A stretch of DNA of 64,000 nt from Streptococcus gallinaceus (GTDB taxonomy: Bacteria; Bacillota; Bacilli; Lactobacillales; Streptococcaceae): assembly GCF_024170225.1 (NCBI RefSeq), contig NZ_JALJXU010000006.1, positions 62,001 to 126,000 of the forward strand, in the 5' to 3' direction. This document shows positions 1 to 9,130 of this stretch, in pieces. Position 1 is the first letter of the stretch. Every line of letters starts with the position of its first letter. The position numbers were made by a program, and so were the translations under genes. Under the pieces are notes generated by a model, which was not told where the DNA came from, made no database searches, and saw only the letters and a list, made by a program, of their open reading frames with translations.

Positions 1-561
1 GAAAACTTGCTTGAAAAAGCTGATAAAGTCCTTATCGGTGGTGGGATGACTTATACATTCTACAAAGCGCAAGGTATCGAAATCGGTAACTCACTTGTGG
101 AAGAAGACAAACTTGATGTTGCGAAAGCTCTTCTTGAAAAAGCAAATGGTAAATTGATCTTGCCAGTTGACTCAAAAGAAGCAGATTCATTTGCAGGTTA
201 CACAACTGTACGCGACACTGAAGGCGAAGCAGTATCAGAAGGCTTCCTTGGTCTTGACATCGGTCCTAAATCAATCGCTAAATTTGATGAAGTGTTGACT
301 GGTGCAAAAACAGTTGTCTGGAACGGTCCTATGGGTGTCTTTGAAAACCCTGACTTCCAAGCAGGTACAATCGGTGTGATGGACGCTATCGTGAAACAAC
401 CAGGCGTTAAATCAATCATTGGTGGTGGTGACTCAGCTGCAGCTGCAATCAACCTTGGTCGTGCAGACAAATTCTCATGGATCTCTACAGGTGGTGGCGC
501 TTCAATGGAATTACTAGAAGGTAAAGTACTTCCAGGTTTGGCAGCACTTACTGAGAAATAG
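1..561 (+). CDS. pgk: Phosphoglycerate kinase, C-terminal part (5' end outside window)
   Basis: Glycolytic enzyme that transfers the acyl phosphate of 1,3-bisphosphoglycerate to ADP in the cytoplasm. The window starts inside the gene; about 186 C-terminal residues are visible, roughly the second half of a ~400-residue enzyme. They form the nucleotide-binding domain. Visible family motifs are KVLIGGGM near the left edge, [10 protein letters not shown], and the glycine-rich IGGGDSAAA and [13 protein letters not shown] near the C terminus. The frame is open from base 1, so the first codon seen is not the start. A structured 3' region and a rho-independent terminator follow. Confidence 0.97.
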   Translation, partial: ENLLEKADKVLIGGGMTYTFYKAQGIEIGNSLVEEDKLDVAKALLEKANGKLILPVDSKEADSFAGYTTVRDTEGEAVSEGFLGLDIGPKSIAKFDEVLTGAKTVVWNGPMGVFENPDFQAGTIGVMDAIVKQPGVKSIIGGGDSAAAAINLGRADKFSWISTGGGASMELLEGKVLPGLAALTEK

Positions 562-605
562 GCGGTAAGTCCAAAATCTTTGATTTTGTTGACGCACCCC
601 CGCAA

Positions 606-654
606 GGCTGATTAGATTGGTCATGAGCTGTGCGAAATGAACCATCAATCAGCT
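606..654 (+). other. Long imperfect stem-loop in the pgk 3' region
   Basis: Between the pgk stop and its terminator, GCTGATT (607-613) can pair with AATCAGC (647-653). The arms extend inward through GGT/ACC and CAT/ATG, leaving a loop of about 12 bases. A smaller hairpin, AAAATC-TTT-GATTTT, lies at about 573-588. I see no coding frame here. It could be a processed 3' UTR structure or simply a weak upstream terminator. Confidence 0.45.
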
Positions 655-675
655 ACTGCGAGCCGTGAAGGCTAG

Positions 676-701
676 AAAAAGCACCGTTAGGTGCTTTTTT
701 C
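676..701 (+). terminator. Rho-independent terminator of pgk
   Basis: AAAAAGCACC and GGTGCTTTTTT form a 10-bp stem around a GTTA loop and end in a T-run, about 115 bases after the pgk stop. Confidence 0.85.
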
Positions 702-845
702 TATGCATTGTGTTGTAAAAGTGGAGCAAGGCCTTCTTTTTTCTGTCTTATAGATAACTAGGGCAGTGAGAGGATTCTATAGCTAGGTATGAAAAAATCA
801 GGGAGAAATTGATAAAATATTGCTTTTCCGTGATAAAATAGAAGT

Positions 846-1361
846 ATGTTAAAAAAGTATCGTTTTGATCCTAAGAAATTTAAACTTGGGATGCGCACTT
901 TTAAGACGGGGTTAGCAGTGTTTGTGCTTGCTCTGGTTTTTGGTGTCTTAAAGATGGATGGCCTGCAGATTGCAGCGCTGTCAGCAGTGTTTAGTCTCCG
1001 TGAAGATTTTGATAAAAGTGTACATTTTGGTTCATCGCGTATCTTAAGCAATTCTATCGGTGGTTTTTACGCGCTTTTGTACTTCCTTTTGCAGGATTGG
1101 TTCCATGGACAATATTGGGTAACGGTCATTTTTATCCCAATTTTTACAATGTTAACAATTATGACTAACTATGCCATGAATAATAAGGCTGGGATTATTA
1201 GCGGGGTCGCAACCATGCTGATTATCGCTCTCTCCATTCCAGCTGGGCACTCGATTCTCTATGCAATTAGTCGTGTATTTGAGACTTTTATAGGAGTTTT
1301 TGTGGCTATCATGGTCAATTCAGATATTGATAGCCTTAGAAAACGTCTTAAATCCGAATGA
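846..1361 (+). CDS. Small membrane protein, aromatic acid exporter (FUSC/DUF939-like) family
   Basis: A 171-residue protein with four or more hydrophobic segments, including one near residues 18-40 and further stretches across residues 58-155. The N terminus (KLGMRTFKTGLAVF) matches my recollection of the short ArAE/DUF939 proteins, often called aromatic acid exporters. They cover only the membrane half of larger FUSC exporters. The substrate is unknown. It stands alone between pgk and glnR; the glnR operator begins one base after its stop codon, so the two are transcribed separately. Family assignment is by pattern recognition. Confidence 0.7.
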   Translation: MLKKYRFDPKKFKLGMRTFKTGLAVFVLALVFGVLKMDGLQIAALSAVFSLREDFDKSVHFGSSRILSNSIGGFYALLYFLLQDWFHGQYWVTVIFIPIFTMLTIMTNYAMNNKAGIISGVATMLIIALSIPAGHSILYAISRVFETFIGVFVAIMVNSDIDSLRKRLKSE

Positions 1362-1378
1362 TGTTAGAAGTTCTAACA
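1362..1378. promoter_or_regulatory. GlnR operator upstream of glnR-glnA
   Basis: TGTTAGAAGTTCTAACA is an exact match to the GlnR/TnrA box TGTNA-N7-TNACA. It lies just upstream of the glnR -35 element, as expected for autorepression of glnRA by nitrogen-replete GlnR. Confidence 0.92.
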
Positions 1379-1385
1379 TAAACTC

Positions 1386-1414
1386 TTGACGACATGGAAA
1401 TAATCCAATATAAT
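1386..1414 (+). promoter_or_regulatory. Promoter of glnR-glnA
   Basis: TTGACG (1386-1391), a 17-base spacer and TATAAT (1409-1414) form a near-consensus sigma-A promoter, directly downstream of the GlnR box. Confidence 0.85.
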
Positions 1415-1435
1415 GGTATTCAGAAAGGAGCTTTC

Positions 1436-1798
1436 GTGAGAGAAAAAGAATTACGTCGTTCATTAGCGGTCTTTCCAATTGGTTCAGTTATGAAATTGAC
1501 AGATTTAACAGCTCGTCAAATTCGTTATTATGAAGAACAGGGATTGATTGAGCCAGACCGAAATGAGGGCAATCGCCGCATGTATTCGTTAAATGACATG
1601 GACAGATTGTTGGAGATTAAGGACTACATTGCAGATGGCTACAATATTGCAGCCATTAAGCGTGAGTATGAAGCCAAGGAATTGGCCCGTAAGCAGACCT
1701 TATCTGATAGTCAAGTCCGTCAAATCTTGCACGATGAGCTGACGAAGGTGGGAGGATTTACCACCTCACCAAATGGTTTTAACTCATTCCGTTTTTAA
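1436..1798 (+). CDS. glnR: Nitrogen regulator GlnR (MerR family)
   Basis: Transcriptional repressor of nitrogen-assimilation genes that acts with glutamine synthetase feedback. The 120-residue protein has an N-terminal MerR-type winged helix (LTDLTARQIRYYEEQGLIEP) and a short C-terminal tail ending in a Phe-rich stretch, typical of GlnR. I chose GTG 1436 because AAAGGAG lies at 1424-1430. The longer frame from 1394 would start inside the spacer between the -35 and -10 elements. It is followed after 27 bases by glnA, the classic glnRA operon. Perfect GlnR boxes occur upstream of this gene and of amtB. Confidence 0.95.
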   Translation: MREKELRRSLAVFPIGSVMKLTDLTARQIRYYEEQGLIEPDRNEGNRRMYSLNDMDRLLEIKDYIADGYNIAAIKREYEAKELARKQTLSDSQVRQILHDELTKVGGFTTSPNGFNSFRF

Positions 1799-1825
1799 GT
1801 ATTGGTTTCTACAAAGGAGAAAGAA

Positions 1826-3172
1826 ATGCCGATTACAGCTGCTGACATTCGTCGCGAAGTCAAAGAAAAAAATGTTACCTTCTTACGTTTGATGTTTTCA
1901 GACATCTTGGGTGTGATGAAAAATGTTGAAATTCCAGCTACAGAAGAACAGTTGGAAAAGGTTTTGTCTAACAAGGCTATGTTTGATGGTTCCTCTATTG
2001 AAGGTTTCGTTCGGATTAACGAGTCTGACATGTACCTTTATCCAGACTTGGATACATGGACTGTCTTTCCTTGGGGAGATGAAAATGGTGCAGTTGCAGG
2101 TTTGATTTGTGATATCTACACAGCAGAAGGCGAACCATTCGCAGGTGATCCTCGTGGTAACTTGAAACGCGCCCTTCGTCACATGGAAAAAATCGGCTAC
2201 AAGTCTTTTAACTTGGGTCCAGAGCCTGAATTCTTCCTTTTCAAATTGGATGAAAATGGCAACCCAACTCTTGAAGTCAATGATAAAGGTGGCTATTTTG
2301 ACCTAGCTCCAACAGACTTGGCAGACAATACACGTCGTGAAATTGTCAACGTCCTCACTCAAATGGGCTTTGAAGTAGAAGCTAGTCACCACGAAGTCGC
2401 TGTTGGTCAGCATGAGATTGACTTCAAATACGCAGACGTCTTAAAAGCTTGTGATAATATTCAAATTTTCAAATTGGTTGTTAAGACTATTGCCCGTAAA
2501 CATGGGCTTTATGCAACCTTTATGGCTAAGCCAAAATACGGTATTGCTGGTAGCGGGATGCATTGCAACATGTCTCTTTTCAATGACAAGGGTGAAAATG
2601 CCTTCTTTGACGAAAAAGACCCACGTGGTATGCAATTGTCACAAGATGCTTACTATTTCCTTGGTGGCTTGATGAAACATGCTTACAATTACACGGCTAT
2701 CATCAATCCAACAGTCAACTCTTACAAGCGTCTGGTTCCAGGTTATGAAGCTCCGGTTTACATCGCTTGGGCAGGTCGTAACCGTTCACCGTTGATCCGC
2801 GTACCTGCTTCTCGTGGTATGGGAACTCGTTTGGAATTGCGCTCGGTGGATCCAATGGCTAACCCTTACTTGGCTTTAGCTGTATTGTTGGAAGCGGGTC
2901 TGGATGGTATCGAAAATAAAATCCAAGCACCAGCACCAGTGGAAACAAATATTTATGCCATGTCAGCTGAAGAACGTAAGGCAACAGGTATTATCGACCT
3001 TCCTTCAACTCTTCACAATGCCCTTAAGGCGCTTCAAGAAGACGAAGTGGTCAAAGAGGCGCTTGGAAATCATATCTTTACAAACTTTATCGAAGCTAAA
3101 CGCATTGAGTGGGCAAGCTATGCAACCTTTGTCTCTCAATGGGAAATTGATAATTATTTGGACGTTTATTAA
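1826..3172 (+). CDS. glnA: Type I glutamine synthetase
   Basis: Makes glutamine from glutamate, ammonium and ATP; it is the main ammonium-assimilating enzyme and in Firmicutes also the nitrogen sensor partner of GlnR. The 448-residue length is standard for GSI-alpha. Visible family motifs include [10 protein letters not shown] near residue 55, GPEPEFFLF, the ATP-binding GSGMHCNMS, the NRSP loop and the [15 protein letters not shown] region. Start ATG 1826 follows AAAGGAG at the usual distance; the longer frame upstream lacks a better start. Second gene of the GlnR-controlled operon, closed by a terminator. Confidence 0.97.
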   Translation: MPITAADIRREVKEKNVTFLRLMFSDILGVMKNVEIPATEEQLEKVLSNKAMFDGSSIEGFVRINESDMYLYPDLDTWTVFPWGDENGAVAGLICDIYTAEGEPFAGDPRGNLKRALRHMEKIGYKSFNLGPEPEFFLFKLDENGNPTLEVNDKGGYFDLAPTDLADNTRREIVNVLTQMGFEVEASHHEVAVGQHEIDFKYADVLKACDNIQIFKLVVKTIARKHGLYATFMAKPKYGIAGSGMHCNMSLFNDKGENAFFDEKDPRGMQLSQDAYYFLGGLMKHAYNYTAIINPTVNSYKRLVPGYEAPVYIAWAGRNRSPLIRVPASRGMGTRLELRSVDPMANPYLALAVLLEAGLDGIENKIQAPAPVETNIYAMSAEERKATGIIDLPSTLHNALKALQEDEVVKEALGNHIFTNFIEAKRIEWASYATFVSQWEIDNYLDVY

Positions 3173-3176
3173 ACAG

Positions 3177-3202
3177 AAAGCCTCGGGAATTGAGGCTTTT
3201 TA
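3177..3202 (+). terminator. Terminator of glnRA
   Basis: AAAGCCTC and GAGGCTTT form an 8-bp stem around a 7-base loop, followed by T residues, five bases after the glnA stop. Confidence 0.85.
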
Positions 3203-3310
3203 ATATGGGTATTCAAATCATAAGAATTCTGTAATATTTGTAACACTTTCTTCATCTAAATGTCACAAAAAGACGATATGCTATAGTCTGTTGAAATGAG
3301 AGGTACATTT

Positions 3311-3883
3311 GTGTTACAAAAGAAACAATATTTAATTTTACTAGGTTTTGTGTTCACAATGCTTCTGTTTGTAGGAAGTCCTAAGGCACAAGCAGCAATA
3401 AAGCCTGCGGAAACCAGTAAAAGTTTAGTGGTAAATTTGTCTAAGACATCGTCAACAGTTTCTGCTAAGGTTGCTGAAACGAGTAAGACGATGAAAGCGG
3501 AGAAAGTAGCAAAAGAAGAAAAGCCAGTAGTTGTGATGACCCCTAATACTTATGCAGTGGGTCAGTGTACATGGGGAGCGAAAGAGTTGGCACCTTGGGT
3601 TGGTAATAACTGGGGCAATGCGAATGATTGGGCGGTAAGTGCAGCAGTGGCTGGCTTCACAGTTGGCGACACACCCAAAGCTGGTGCGGTTATGGTATGG
3701 TCAGACGGTGGTTTTGGTCATGTGGCAGTCGTGACAGAAGTGGCAGCAGATGGGATGGTTCAAGTCAAGGAAGCGAATTATGCTGGTAATCCAGCTATCA
3801 ACAATTACCGTGGTGCTTTTAATCCGAAAACGGAATCAAGCAATGCGGTCGTGTCTTATATCTACGCTCCAGATACAAAATAA
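3311..3883 (+). CDS. Secreted CHAP-domain protein (probable peptidoglycan hydrolase)
   Basis: A 190-residue exported protein. Residues 1-28 form a signal peptide ending near AQA|A. A Ser/Thr/Lys-rich linker follows, then a CHAP domain of about 110 residues with the catalytic Cys in VGQCTWGAKELAPW and the catalytic His in GFGHVAVVTEV. CHAP enzymes are amidases or endopeptidases acting on peptidoglycan. Start GTG 3311 follows GAGAGGT; ATG 3296 has no ribosome-binding site and lies at the predicted transcription start set by TATAGT at 3282-3287. A second CHAP protein, with LysM domains, lies at 60.7 kb. Cell separation is a plausible but unproven role. Confidence 0.85.
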   Translation: MLQKKQYLILLGFVFTMLLFVGSPKAQAAIKPAETSKSLVVNLSKTSSTVSAKVAETSKTMKAEKVAKEEKPVVVMTPNTYAVGQCTWGAKELAPWVGNNWGNANDWAVSAAVAGFTVGDTPKAGAVMVWSDGGFGHVAVVTEVAADGMVQVKEANYAGNPAINNYRGAFNPKTESSNAVVSYIYAPDTK

Positions 3884-3884
3884 G

Positions 3885-3914
3885 AAAAGGTTGGACAGAA
3901 GTCCAGCCTTTTTA
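3885..3914 (+). terminator. Terminator after the CHAP gene
   Basis: AAAAGGTTGGAC and GTCCAGCCTTTT form a 12-bp stem with one G-T wobble around AGAA, followed by T residues. Confidence 0.85.
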
Positions 3915-3923
3915 TGTTGGGCA

Positions 3924-3953
3924 AATAAAAAAACTAGCCTGGAGGGGCTAGTT
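3924..3953 (-). terminator. Terminator of rpoY-rnjA
   Basis: AACTAGCC (3932-3939) pairs with GGCTAGTT (3946-3953). On the minus strand the stem is followed by a U-run (plus-strand A-run at 3924-3933), just past the rnjA stop codon. Confidence 0.82.
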
Positions 3954-3960
3954 ACAGATA

Positions 3961-5643
3961 TTAGTCTTCGTCTGGTGTGAGAATCATTGGGATAATGATT
4001 GGTTCACGTTCTGTCTTTTCATAGAGGAATGGACGAAGTGCATTGACTACGGCGCCATTAACCGTTTGAATGTTAGCATCTTTGTTCTTCAAGGCGATAC
4101 GAATAGCGTTGAAGAGGATGCGTTGGCTTTCACGGATCAGGTCTCCTGACTCACGCATGTAGATAAAGCCACGGCTTAGGATGTCCGGTCCAGCCAAAAT
4201 CATTTGTGTCTTGAAGTCGACAGTTGCGACAGCAAGAACGACACCGTCTTCTGATAAATCGCGACGATCTTTGAGGACGGCTGCACCAATCTCACCGATC
4301 CGATTTCCGTCTACGTAGATGTCTTGTGCGTTGAAATGACCTGAGATACGAGCAGAATCCTTGGTTAGTGCTAGCACGTCACCGTTTTCCATGATAAAGA
4401 TATTTTCTTTTGGCACACCAGTATCAACGGCTAAGCCAGCATGGATTTTCTGCATACGGTATTCACCGTGAACAGGCATGAAATATTTTGGTTTAATCAG
4501 GCGGAGCATGAGTTTTTGCTCTTGCTGACCACCGTGCCCAGATGTATGGATATTATTGACCTTACCGTGAATAACTTCTACACCTGCTTCAATCAAGATG
4601 TTAATCAGCTTGTTGACGCCGGTTGTATTGCCTGGAATTGGGCTAGATGAGAAGATAACAGTATCACCAGGTTGCAATTGCACTTGGCGGTGTGTTCCAT
4701 GGGCGATACGTGAAAGTGCGGCCATAGGCTCACCCTGGCTCCCTGTACAGAGAATCATGACTTCGCCAGCAGGGTATTCTTTAATCTCGTTTCCTTCGAT
4801 AAAGGTCCCTTCAGGTGCTTTGATATAGCCTAATTCAATACCATTTACGATGGCTTTTTCCATTGAACGTCCGAAAACGGCAATCTTTCTACCCGTACGA
4901 ACGGCGGCTTCAACGGCCTGTTGCAGACGGAAAATATTGGAGGCAAAGGAAGCAAAGATAATACGTCCGTGGATGCCTTCGATGATTTTCATGATGGATT
5001 GGCCAACGATTTTTTCCGAATTGGTAAAAGTTGGAATCTCAGCATTTGTAGAGTCGGATAGAAGACAGAGAACGCCTTCTTCGCCAAGAGCTGCCATGCG
5101 ATGGAGGTCAGCGGGTTCTCCAACTGGTGTAAAGTCAAACTTAAAGTCTCCGGTACAGACGATTTTCCCTTGAGGGGTGTGGATAACAATTCCTAAAGGT
5201 TCTGGAATAGAGTGAGTCGTACGGAAGAAGCTAACCTTGAGGTTTTTAAATGTGAGAACGGTATTTTGGTGGATCTCATGCAGGGTTGCATCGCGTAAGA
5301 GCCCATGTTCTTCTAGTTTGCCACGGATTAAGGCTAGGGCCAATGGACCTGCATAGATAGGAATATTGGCTTGTTTGAGGAGGAATGGAATACCCCCGAT
5401 GTGGTCTTCGTGACCATGGGTGATGACAAGTCCTTTTACGCGGTCAATGTTTTCAACGATGTAAGAGTAGTCTGGGATAACGTAGTCAATCCCGAGTAGA
5501 TCATCTTCAGGGAATTTGATACCAGCGTCAACGATGATAATCTCGTCCTGGTACTCGATACCGTAGGTGTTCTTCCCGATTTCTCCCAAACCACCAATGG
5601 CGTAAACGCCAACTTCTTGAGGTTTTAGATTGATAGATGACAT
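3961..5643 (-). CDS. rnjA: Ribonuclease J1
   Basis: Metallo-beta-lactamase/beta-CASP ribonuclease that performs 5'-to-3' exonucleolytic and endonucleolytic RNA decay and processing in Firmicutes. The 560-residue length is typical. The zinc-binding HGHEDH motif is at residues 76-81, an acidic DSTNAE motif follows, and the beta-CASP region and C-terminal SGHGGQQE and MPVHGEY motifs are present. It is the second gene of a two-gene operon, three bases after rpoY. That pairing with the polymerase epsilon subunit is widely conserved and supports the J1 call over J2. Confidence 0.96.
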   Translation of the reverse strand: MSSINLKPQEVGVYAIGGLGEIGKNTYGIEYQDEIIIVDAGIKFPEDDLLGIDYVIPDYSYIVENIDRVKGLVITHGHEDHIGGIPFLLKQANIPIYAGPLALALIRGKLEEHGLLRDATLHEIHQNTVLTFKNLKVSFFRTTHSIPEPLGIVIHTPQGKIVCTGDFKFDFTPVGEPADLHRMAALGEEGVLCLLSDSTNAEIPTFTNSEKIVGQSIMKIIEGIHGRIIFASFASNIFRLQQAVEAAVRTGRKIAVFGRSMEKAIVNGIELGYIKAPEGTFIEGNEIKEYPAGEVMILCTGSQGEPMAALSRIAHGTHRQVQLQPGDTVIFSSSPIPGNTTGVNKLINILIEAGVEVIHGKVNNIHTSGHGGQQEQKLMLRLIKPKYFMPVHGEYRMQKIHAGLAVDTGVPKENIFIMENGDVLALTKDSARISGHFNAQDIYVDGNRIGEIGAAVLKDRRDLSEDGVVLAVATVDFKTQMILAGPDILSRGFIYMRESGDLIRESQRILFNAIRIALKNKDANIQTVNGAVVNALRPFLYEKTEREPIIIPMILTPDED

Positions 5644-5646
5644 GGA

Positions 5647-5877
5647 TTAGAACTCCGTAAGTTTGAAATCTGCGTGAGCTTTTTCGTACTCAAGGTGGTT
5701 TTCAGAGAGTAATTCGATGAATTCGATATTGTAGCTTGTGTTTTCTTCGACTAATTGGCGCGCGATAATGCGTCCTTCCAATTCAGTAGCTGCATCTACT
5801 TCTAAGTAAAGTGAGACAGTTTGCTCGCGGCGAGGAGAACGCTCTTTTGTTTCTTGGTAAAATACTTTATAAATCAT
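5647..5877 (-). CDS. rpoY: RNA polymerase epsilon subunit
   Basis: Small 76-residue accessory subunit of Firmicute RNA polymerase, formerly DUF1447/YkzG, bound at the enzyme's downstream face. The sequence starts [20 protein letters not shown] and carries the family features [15 protein letters not shown] and [12 protein letters not shown]. Only three bases separate it from rnjA. A recognisable minus-strand promoter lies about 130 bases upstream, leaving a leader of some 120 bases. Confidence 0.93.
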   Translation of the reverse strand: MIYKVFYQETKERSPRREQTVSLYLEVDAATELEGRIIARQLVEENTSYNIEFIELLSENHLEYEKAHADFKLTEF

Positions 5878-6006
5878 AAGTTTCCTTTCTGTTGCAACGA
5901 TTGTCCGGAAAAATACCAGATAGGTTAGCCAGCTGGTAAATGGGTATGCAATTTTTCCGAGTAATAGTAATAATAGTAATATTTTTTGAACGTAGCAATT
6001 ACATTT

Positions 6007-6034
6007 ATTATATCATAAATGATACGGTTGTAAA
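6007..6034 (-). promoter_or_regulatory. Promoter of rpoY-rnjA
   Basis: Read on the minus strand: TTTACA (6034-6029), a 16-base spacer and TATAAT (6012-6007). The predicted leader of about 120 bases includes a repetitive TAATAG-like stretch near 5962-5980. Confidence 0.65.
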
Positions 6035-6094
6035 AAGAATTGGCAGGGAAAATGTAAAATGCAATCGTTTTCAGTTGCAAGGAAAGTCCATGAT

Positions 6095-6123
6095 TTGAAA
6101 AAATGAGGGAGATAGCTTACAAT
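6095..6123 (+). promoter_or_regulatory. Promoter of tsaB-rimI-tsaD
   Basis: TTGAAA (6095-6100), a 17-base spacer and TACAAT (6118-6123). Transcription would begin near 6130, which rules out the upstream in-frame GTG at 6125 as the tsaB start. Confidence 0.65.
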
Positions 6124-6154
6124 AGTGGATAAGAGAAGAGAAAGTGATGATTCG

Positions 6155-6841
6155 ATGAAACTATTAGCATTTGATACCTCTAGTCATGCCTTGTCTGTAG
6201 CGATTTTAGAGGGACAAACTTTATTGGCTGAAACCAAGGTTACTGTTAAAAAGAACCATAGCGTCAGTCTCATGCCGACGATTGATTTTTTGATGGCGCA
6301 AGTTGGCTGGAAACCGAGTGATTTGGAGCGCATTGTTGTCGCGGAAGGTCCGGGTTCTTATACAGGATTACGGGTGGCTGTTGCGACAGCCAAGACCTTG
6401 GCTTATGCTTTGAAAATTGATTTGGTCGGTGTGTCTAGTCTGTATGCCTTGACACAGGTCGGTTTTGACGGCTTGATTGTACCGTTGATGGATGCACGCC
6501 GCAATAATGTCTACGTTGGCTTTTATGAAAATGACCGGTCTGTTGAACCAGATCACCATGCTAGCTTTGAGGAGGTCTTGGAGCAGTTGCAGGGGCAAGA
6601 AAATCTGGCCTTTGTTGGAGAAGTAGAGGCTTTCCGTGACCAGATTGAGGCAGCTCTGCCGCAGGCTAAGATTATTCCGAGTCTACCTTCAACAGAATGG
6701 ATTGGTTTAGCTGGTCAGGACTTGCCAGCTGTAGATGTGGATGCTTTTGTACCACGTTATTTAAAACGTGTGGAAGCAGAAGAAAATTGGTTGAAGAATA
6801 ATAGCGAGTCCAATCCGGCTGATTACATCAAGCGAGTATAA
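6155..6841 (+). CDS. tsaB: tRNA threonylcarbamoyladenosine biosynthesis protein TsaB
   Basis: Partner of TsaD in forming N6-threonylcarbamoyladenosine at position 37 of ANN-decoding tRNAs. The 228-residue protein starts MKLLAFDTSSHALSVAIL, the ASKHA-fold phosphate loop of the family, and contains VAEGPGSYTGLRVA, a TsaB hallmark. ATG 6155 is chosen over the GTG at 6125 because the predicted -10 element ends at 6123 and TsaB proteins begin with MK-LAFDTS. First gene of a tight operon with rimI and tsaD, a common arrangement. Confidence 0.94.
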   Translation: MKLLAFDTSSHALSVAILEGQTLLAETKVTVKKNHSVSLMPTIDFLMAQVGWKPSDLERIVVAEGPGSYTGLRVAVATAKTLAYALKIDLVGVSSLYALTQVGFDGLIVPLMDARRNNVYVGFYENDRSVEPDHHASFEEVLEQLQGQENLAFVGEVEAFRDQIEAALPQAKIIPSLPSTEWIGLAGQDLPAVDVDAFVPRYLKRVEAEENWLKNNSESNPADYIKRV

Positions 6842-6842
6842 G

Positions 6843-7259
6843 ATGGCAGATAGCAAATATGTAGAAGCTGTTTGGGAGATTTTATCGGATGTTTATCCGA
6901 TTGCTCCTTGGAATAAAGAGCAGATTGCAGCAGATATGGACCAAACTCAGACCCAGTATTTTTTTGTGGAGCAGGACGGGGAGATCGTTGGTTTTCTGGC
7001 AGTGCAAGATTTGGCAGACGAGTTGGAAATAACCAATATCGCTGTGAAAACAGCCTATCAGGGTCAAGGTTTAGCTGGACATTTGCTAGAGCAGTTACAG
7101 ATGGTATCGGGGTCGATTTTCCTAGAAGTTAGAGAGGGAAATCTGGCGGCGCGTGCCTTGTATCAAAAGTATAGCTTCAAACAGATTGGCTTACGAAAGA
7201 ATTATTATCATGCGCCGGTCGAGAATGCGGTCATCATGGAGAGAAAAAATGAAGGATAG
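6843..7259 (+). CDS. rimI: Ribosomal protein S18 alanine N-acetyltransferase RimI
   Basis: A 138-residue GNAT acetyltransferase. The acetyl-CoA loop is visible as [16 protein letters not shown] (Q/RxxGxG/A), followed by [20 protein letters not shown], the strand-helix of RimI-type enzymes that modify protein N-termini. It begins one base after the tsaB stop and overlaps tsaD by 11 bases, so the three are translated together. The RimI label rests on family resemblance and position between tsaB and tsaD; substrate in this organism is inferred. Confidence 0.88.
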   Translation: MADSKYVEAVWEILSDVYPIAPWNKEQIAADMDQTQTQYFFVEQDGEIVGFLAVQDLADELEITNIAVKTAYQGQGLAGHLLEQLQMVSGSIFLEVREGNLAARALYQKYSFKQIGLRKNYYHAPVENAVIMERKNEG

Positions 7260-8262
7260 ATATATTTTAGCCATAGAGTCGTCGTGTGATGAGACCAGTG
7301 TGGCAATTTTGAAAAATGAAACGGAACTCTTAACCAACATCATTGCTAGTCAAGTTGAGAGCCATAAGCGTTTTGGTGGGGTGGTGCCAGAGGTAGCCAG
7401 CCGTCATCATGTCGAGGTTATCACGACTTGTATTGAGGATGCCTTGGTCGAGGCGGAAATTGCAGCGGAGGACTTGGATGCGGTAGCTGTGACCTATGGA
7501 CCGGGCTTGGTAGGAGCTCTCTTGGTAGGGATGGCTACTGCGAAAGCATTCGCTTGGGCGCATGGTCTGCCTCTCATTCCGGTCAATCATATGGCTGGTC
7601 ATCTGATGGCGGCGTGTGAGGTAGAGGAATTGCAGTACCCCTTGATGGCGCTTTTGGTTTCAGGTGGGCACACAGAGTTGGTTTATGTGAGTGAGCCGGG
7701 AGAGTATCGGATTATCGGGGAGACGCGCGATGATGCGGTTGGCGAAGCTTATGACAAGGTTGGTCGCGTCATGGGATTGAACTATCCAGCAGGGCGCGAG
7801 ATTGATCAGCTGGCTCATAAAGGACAGGACATTTATGATTTTCCGCGTGCCATGATCAAGGAAGATCACCTGGAATTTTCATTTTCAGGGCTTAAGTCGG
7901 CCTTTATCAATTTGCATCACTATGCTGAGCAAAAAGGGGAAGAGCTGGTAACAGAGGATTTGTGCGCTTCATTCCAAGCGGCTGTTTTGGATATTTTGCT
8001 AGCAAAGACGCAAAAAGCTTTGGAGCAATATCCTGTTAAGCAGCTTATCGTCGCAGGTGGCGTGGCGGCCAACCAAGGTTTGCGAGAACGCTTGGCTCAG
8101 GACATCAAGGATGTACAAGTGGTCATCCCACCTCTTCGCCTCTGCGGAGACAATGCAGGGATGATAGCCCTAGCAGCTGCAGTTGAGTATGACAAAGGAC
8201 ACCGTGCAGACTGGTCGCTCAATGCCAAACCAAGTCTAGCATTTGACAGTGTGGGGATGTGA
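7249..8262 (+). CDS. tsaD: tRNA N6-adenosine threonylcarbamoyltransferase TsaD
   Basis: Catalytic subunit that transfers the threonylcarbamoyl group to A37 of tRNA. The 337-residue length is typical. It opens with [17 protein letters not shown], contains the metal-binding HMAGH at residues 114-118, [10 protein letters not shown], and the C-terminal [10 protein letters not shown] and CGDNAGMIA motifs. Start ATG 7249 lies inside the end of rimI with GAGAG just upstream; longer in-frame starts would overlap rimI heavily. The TsaC-type partner could be a gene elsewhere; the YrdC-domain protein at 23.1 kb is an atypical relative. Confidence 0.96.
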   Translation: MKDRYILAIESSCDETSVAILKNETELLTNIIASQVESHKRFGGVVPEVASRHHVEVITTCIEDALVEAEIAAEDLDAVAVTYGPGLVGALLVGMATAKAFAWAHGLPLIPVNHMAGHLMAACEVEELQYPLMALLVSGGHTELVYVSEPGEYRIIGETRDDAVGEAYDKVGRVMGLNYPAGREIDQLAHKGQDIYDFPRAMIKEDHLEFSFSGLKSAFINLHHYAEQKGEELVTEDLCASFQAAVLDILLAKTQKALEQYPVKQLIVAGGVAANQGLRERLAQDIKDVQVVIPPLRLCGDNAGMIALAAAVEYDKGHRADWSLNAKPSLAFDSVGM

Positions 8263-8267
8263 AAGTA

Positions 8268-8294
8268 AGCCTAGGATTTTATCCTAGGCTCTTT
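8268..8294 (+). terminator. Terminator of the tsaB-rimI-tsaD operon
   Basis: AGCCTAGGAT and ATCCTAGGCT form a perfect 10-bp stem around TTT, followed by CTTTACTATTTT. Confidence 0.8.
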
Positions 8295-8378
8295 ACTATT
8301 TTGTAGTACAACTACCAAAAAATCGAATTGCTAGAGAGTGAGAATAGAGTTTATTTTTAAGAATTTTCTGAAAATTGC

Positions 8379-8407
8379 TTGACGAACGTCTCCAACTAGC
8401 CTATACT
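8379..8407 (+). promoter_or_regulatory. Promoter of azlCD
   Basis: TTGACG (8379-8384), a 17-base spacer and TATACT (8402-8407). The azlC GTG start lies 28 bases downstream behind TTGGAGGAGA. Confidence 0.78.
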
Positions 8408-8434
8408 AGAAGGGATATGATTGGAGGAGAGTTT

Positions 8435-9130
8435 GTGAAGAAAACATTTGTTCACGGGATGCGGGATGCGATTCCGGTTGGATTAGGCTATGTTTCGATT
8501 GGTTTGGCTTTCGGGATTGTGGCTGCAGGAAGCGGTTGGTCCTGGTGGGAAGTTGCGCTGTCTAGTATCTTGGTTTATGCAGGTTCAGCCCAGTTTGCGC
8601 TGGTTTCTCTCTTGTTGACAGGGGATTCGCTGTTGGCGATTGCCATGACGGTTTTTTTGATTAACCTGAGAAATATGCTCATGAGCTTACACGCGACAAC
8701 CTTTTTTAAAAAAGTTCCTTTGTGGGAAGGACTGTTCATTGGTAGCTTGATAACGGATGAATCGTATGGGGTTCTGATGGGAGAAGCGGTGCACAATCAG
8801 GACATCACGACTAGTTGGATGCATGGAAATAATGTCTTTTCCTATCTGTCATGGATTGTGGCGACTATCGTCGGTGCTCTTCTGGGAGCCATGATTCCAA
8901 ATCCGATTGGGTTTGGCTTGGACTATGCCTTGGTTGGAATGTTTATCGGGATTTTTATAGGTCAATGGGAGGCCATGGCCTTGTCAGAACCAGTGAAAAA
9001 GTTAGTGGTGATACTGGCAGCAGTGACGGTAAGCTTTTTTGTAGCTCTCTTGGTGGTGTCACAAGCAGCAGCGGTATTGATAGCAACCCTGTGTGGTTGT
9101 CTAGTAGGGGGGTATTTGGATGGAAACTAG
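8435..9130 (+). CDS. azlC: Branched-chain amino acid exporter large subunit AzlC
   Basis: Large subunit of the LIV-E/AzlCD exporter for branched-chain amino acids and analogues. The 231-residue protein has several hydrophobic segments and the family signature GLAFGIVAAGSG followed by LVYAGSAQFALVSLL and NLRNMLMSL. GTG 8435 is preferred over upstream in-frame starts because GGAGG (8423-8427) sits seven bases before it and the upstream codons fall inside the promoter. It overlaps azlD by 11 bases. Confidence 0.9.
   Translation: MKKTFVHGMRDAIPVGLGYVSIGLAFGIVAAGSGWSWWEVALSSILVYAGSAQFALVSLLLTGDSLLAIAMTVFLINLRNMLMSLHATTFFKKVPLWEGLFIGSLITDESYGVLMGEAVHNQDITTSWMHGNNVFSYLSWIVATIVGALLGAMIPNPIGFGLDYALVGMFIGIFIGQWEAMALSEPVKKLVVILAAVTVSFFVALLVVSQAAAVLIATLCGCLVGGYLDGN

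Noticed and set aside
198..605. 135-residue minus-strand open frame opposite pgk
   Set aside because: Mirror frame of a highly codon-biased gene; no start site, no recognisable protein.
3230..3245. WalR/VicR operator before the CHAP gene
   Set aside because: TGTAAT and TGTAAC are nine bases apart instead of the eleven required for the consensus, so it is not listed as a feature.
5960..5985. TAATAG-like tandem triplets as a microsatellite
   Set aside because: Only a few imperfect units in an AT-rich leader; not enough to call a repeat.
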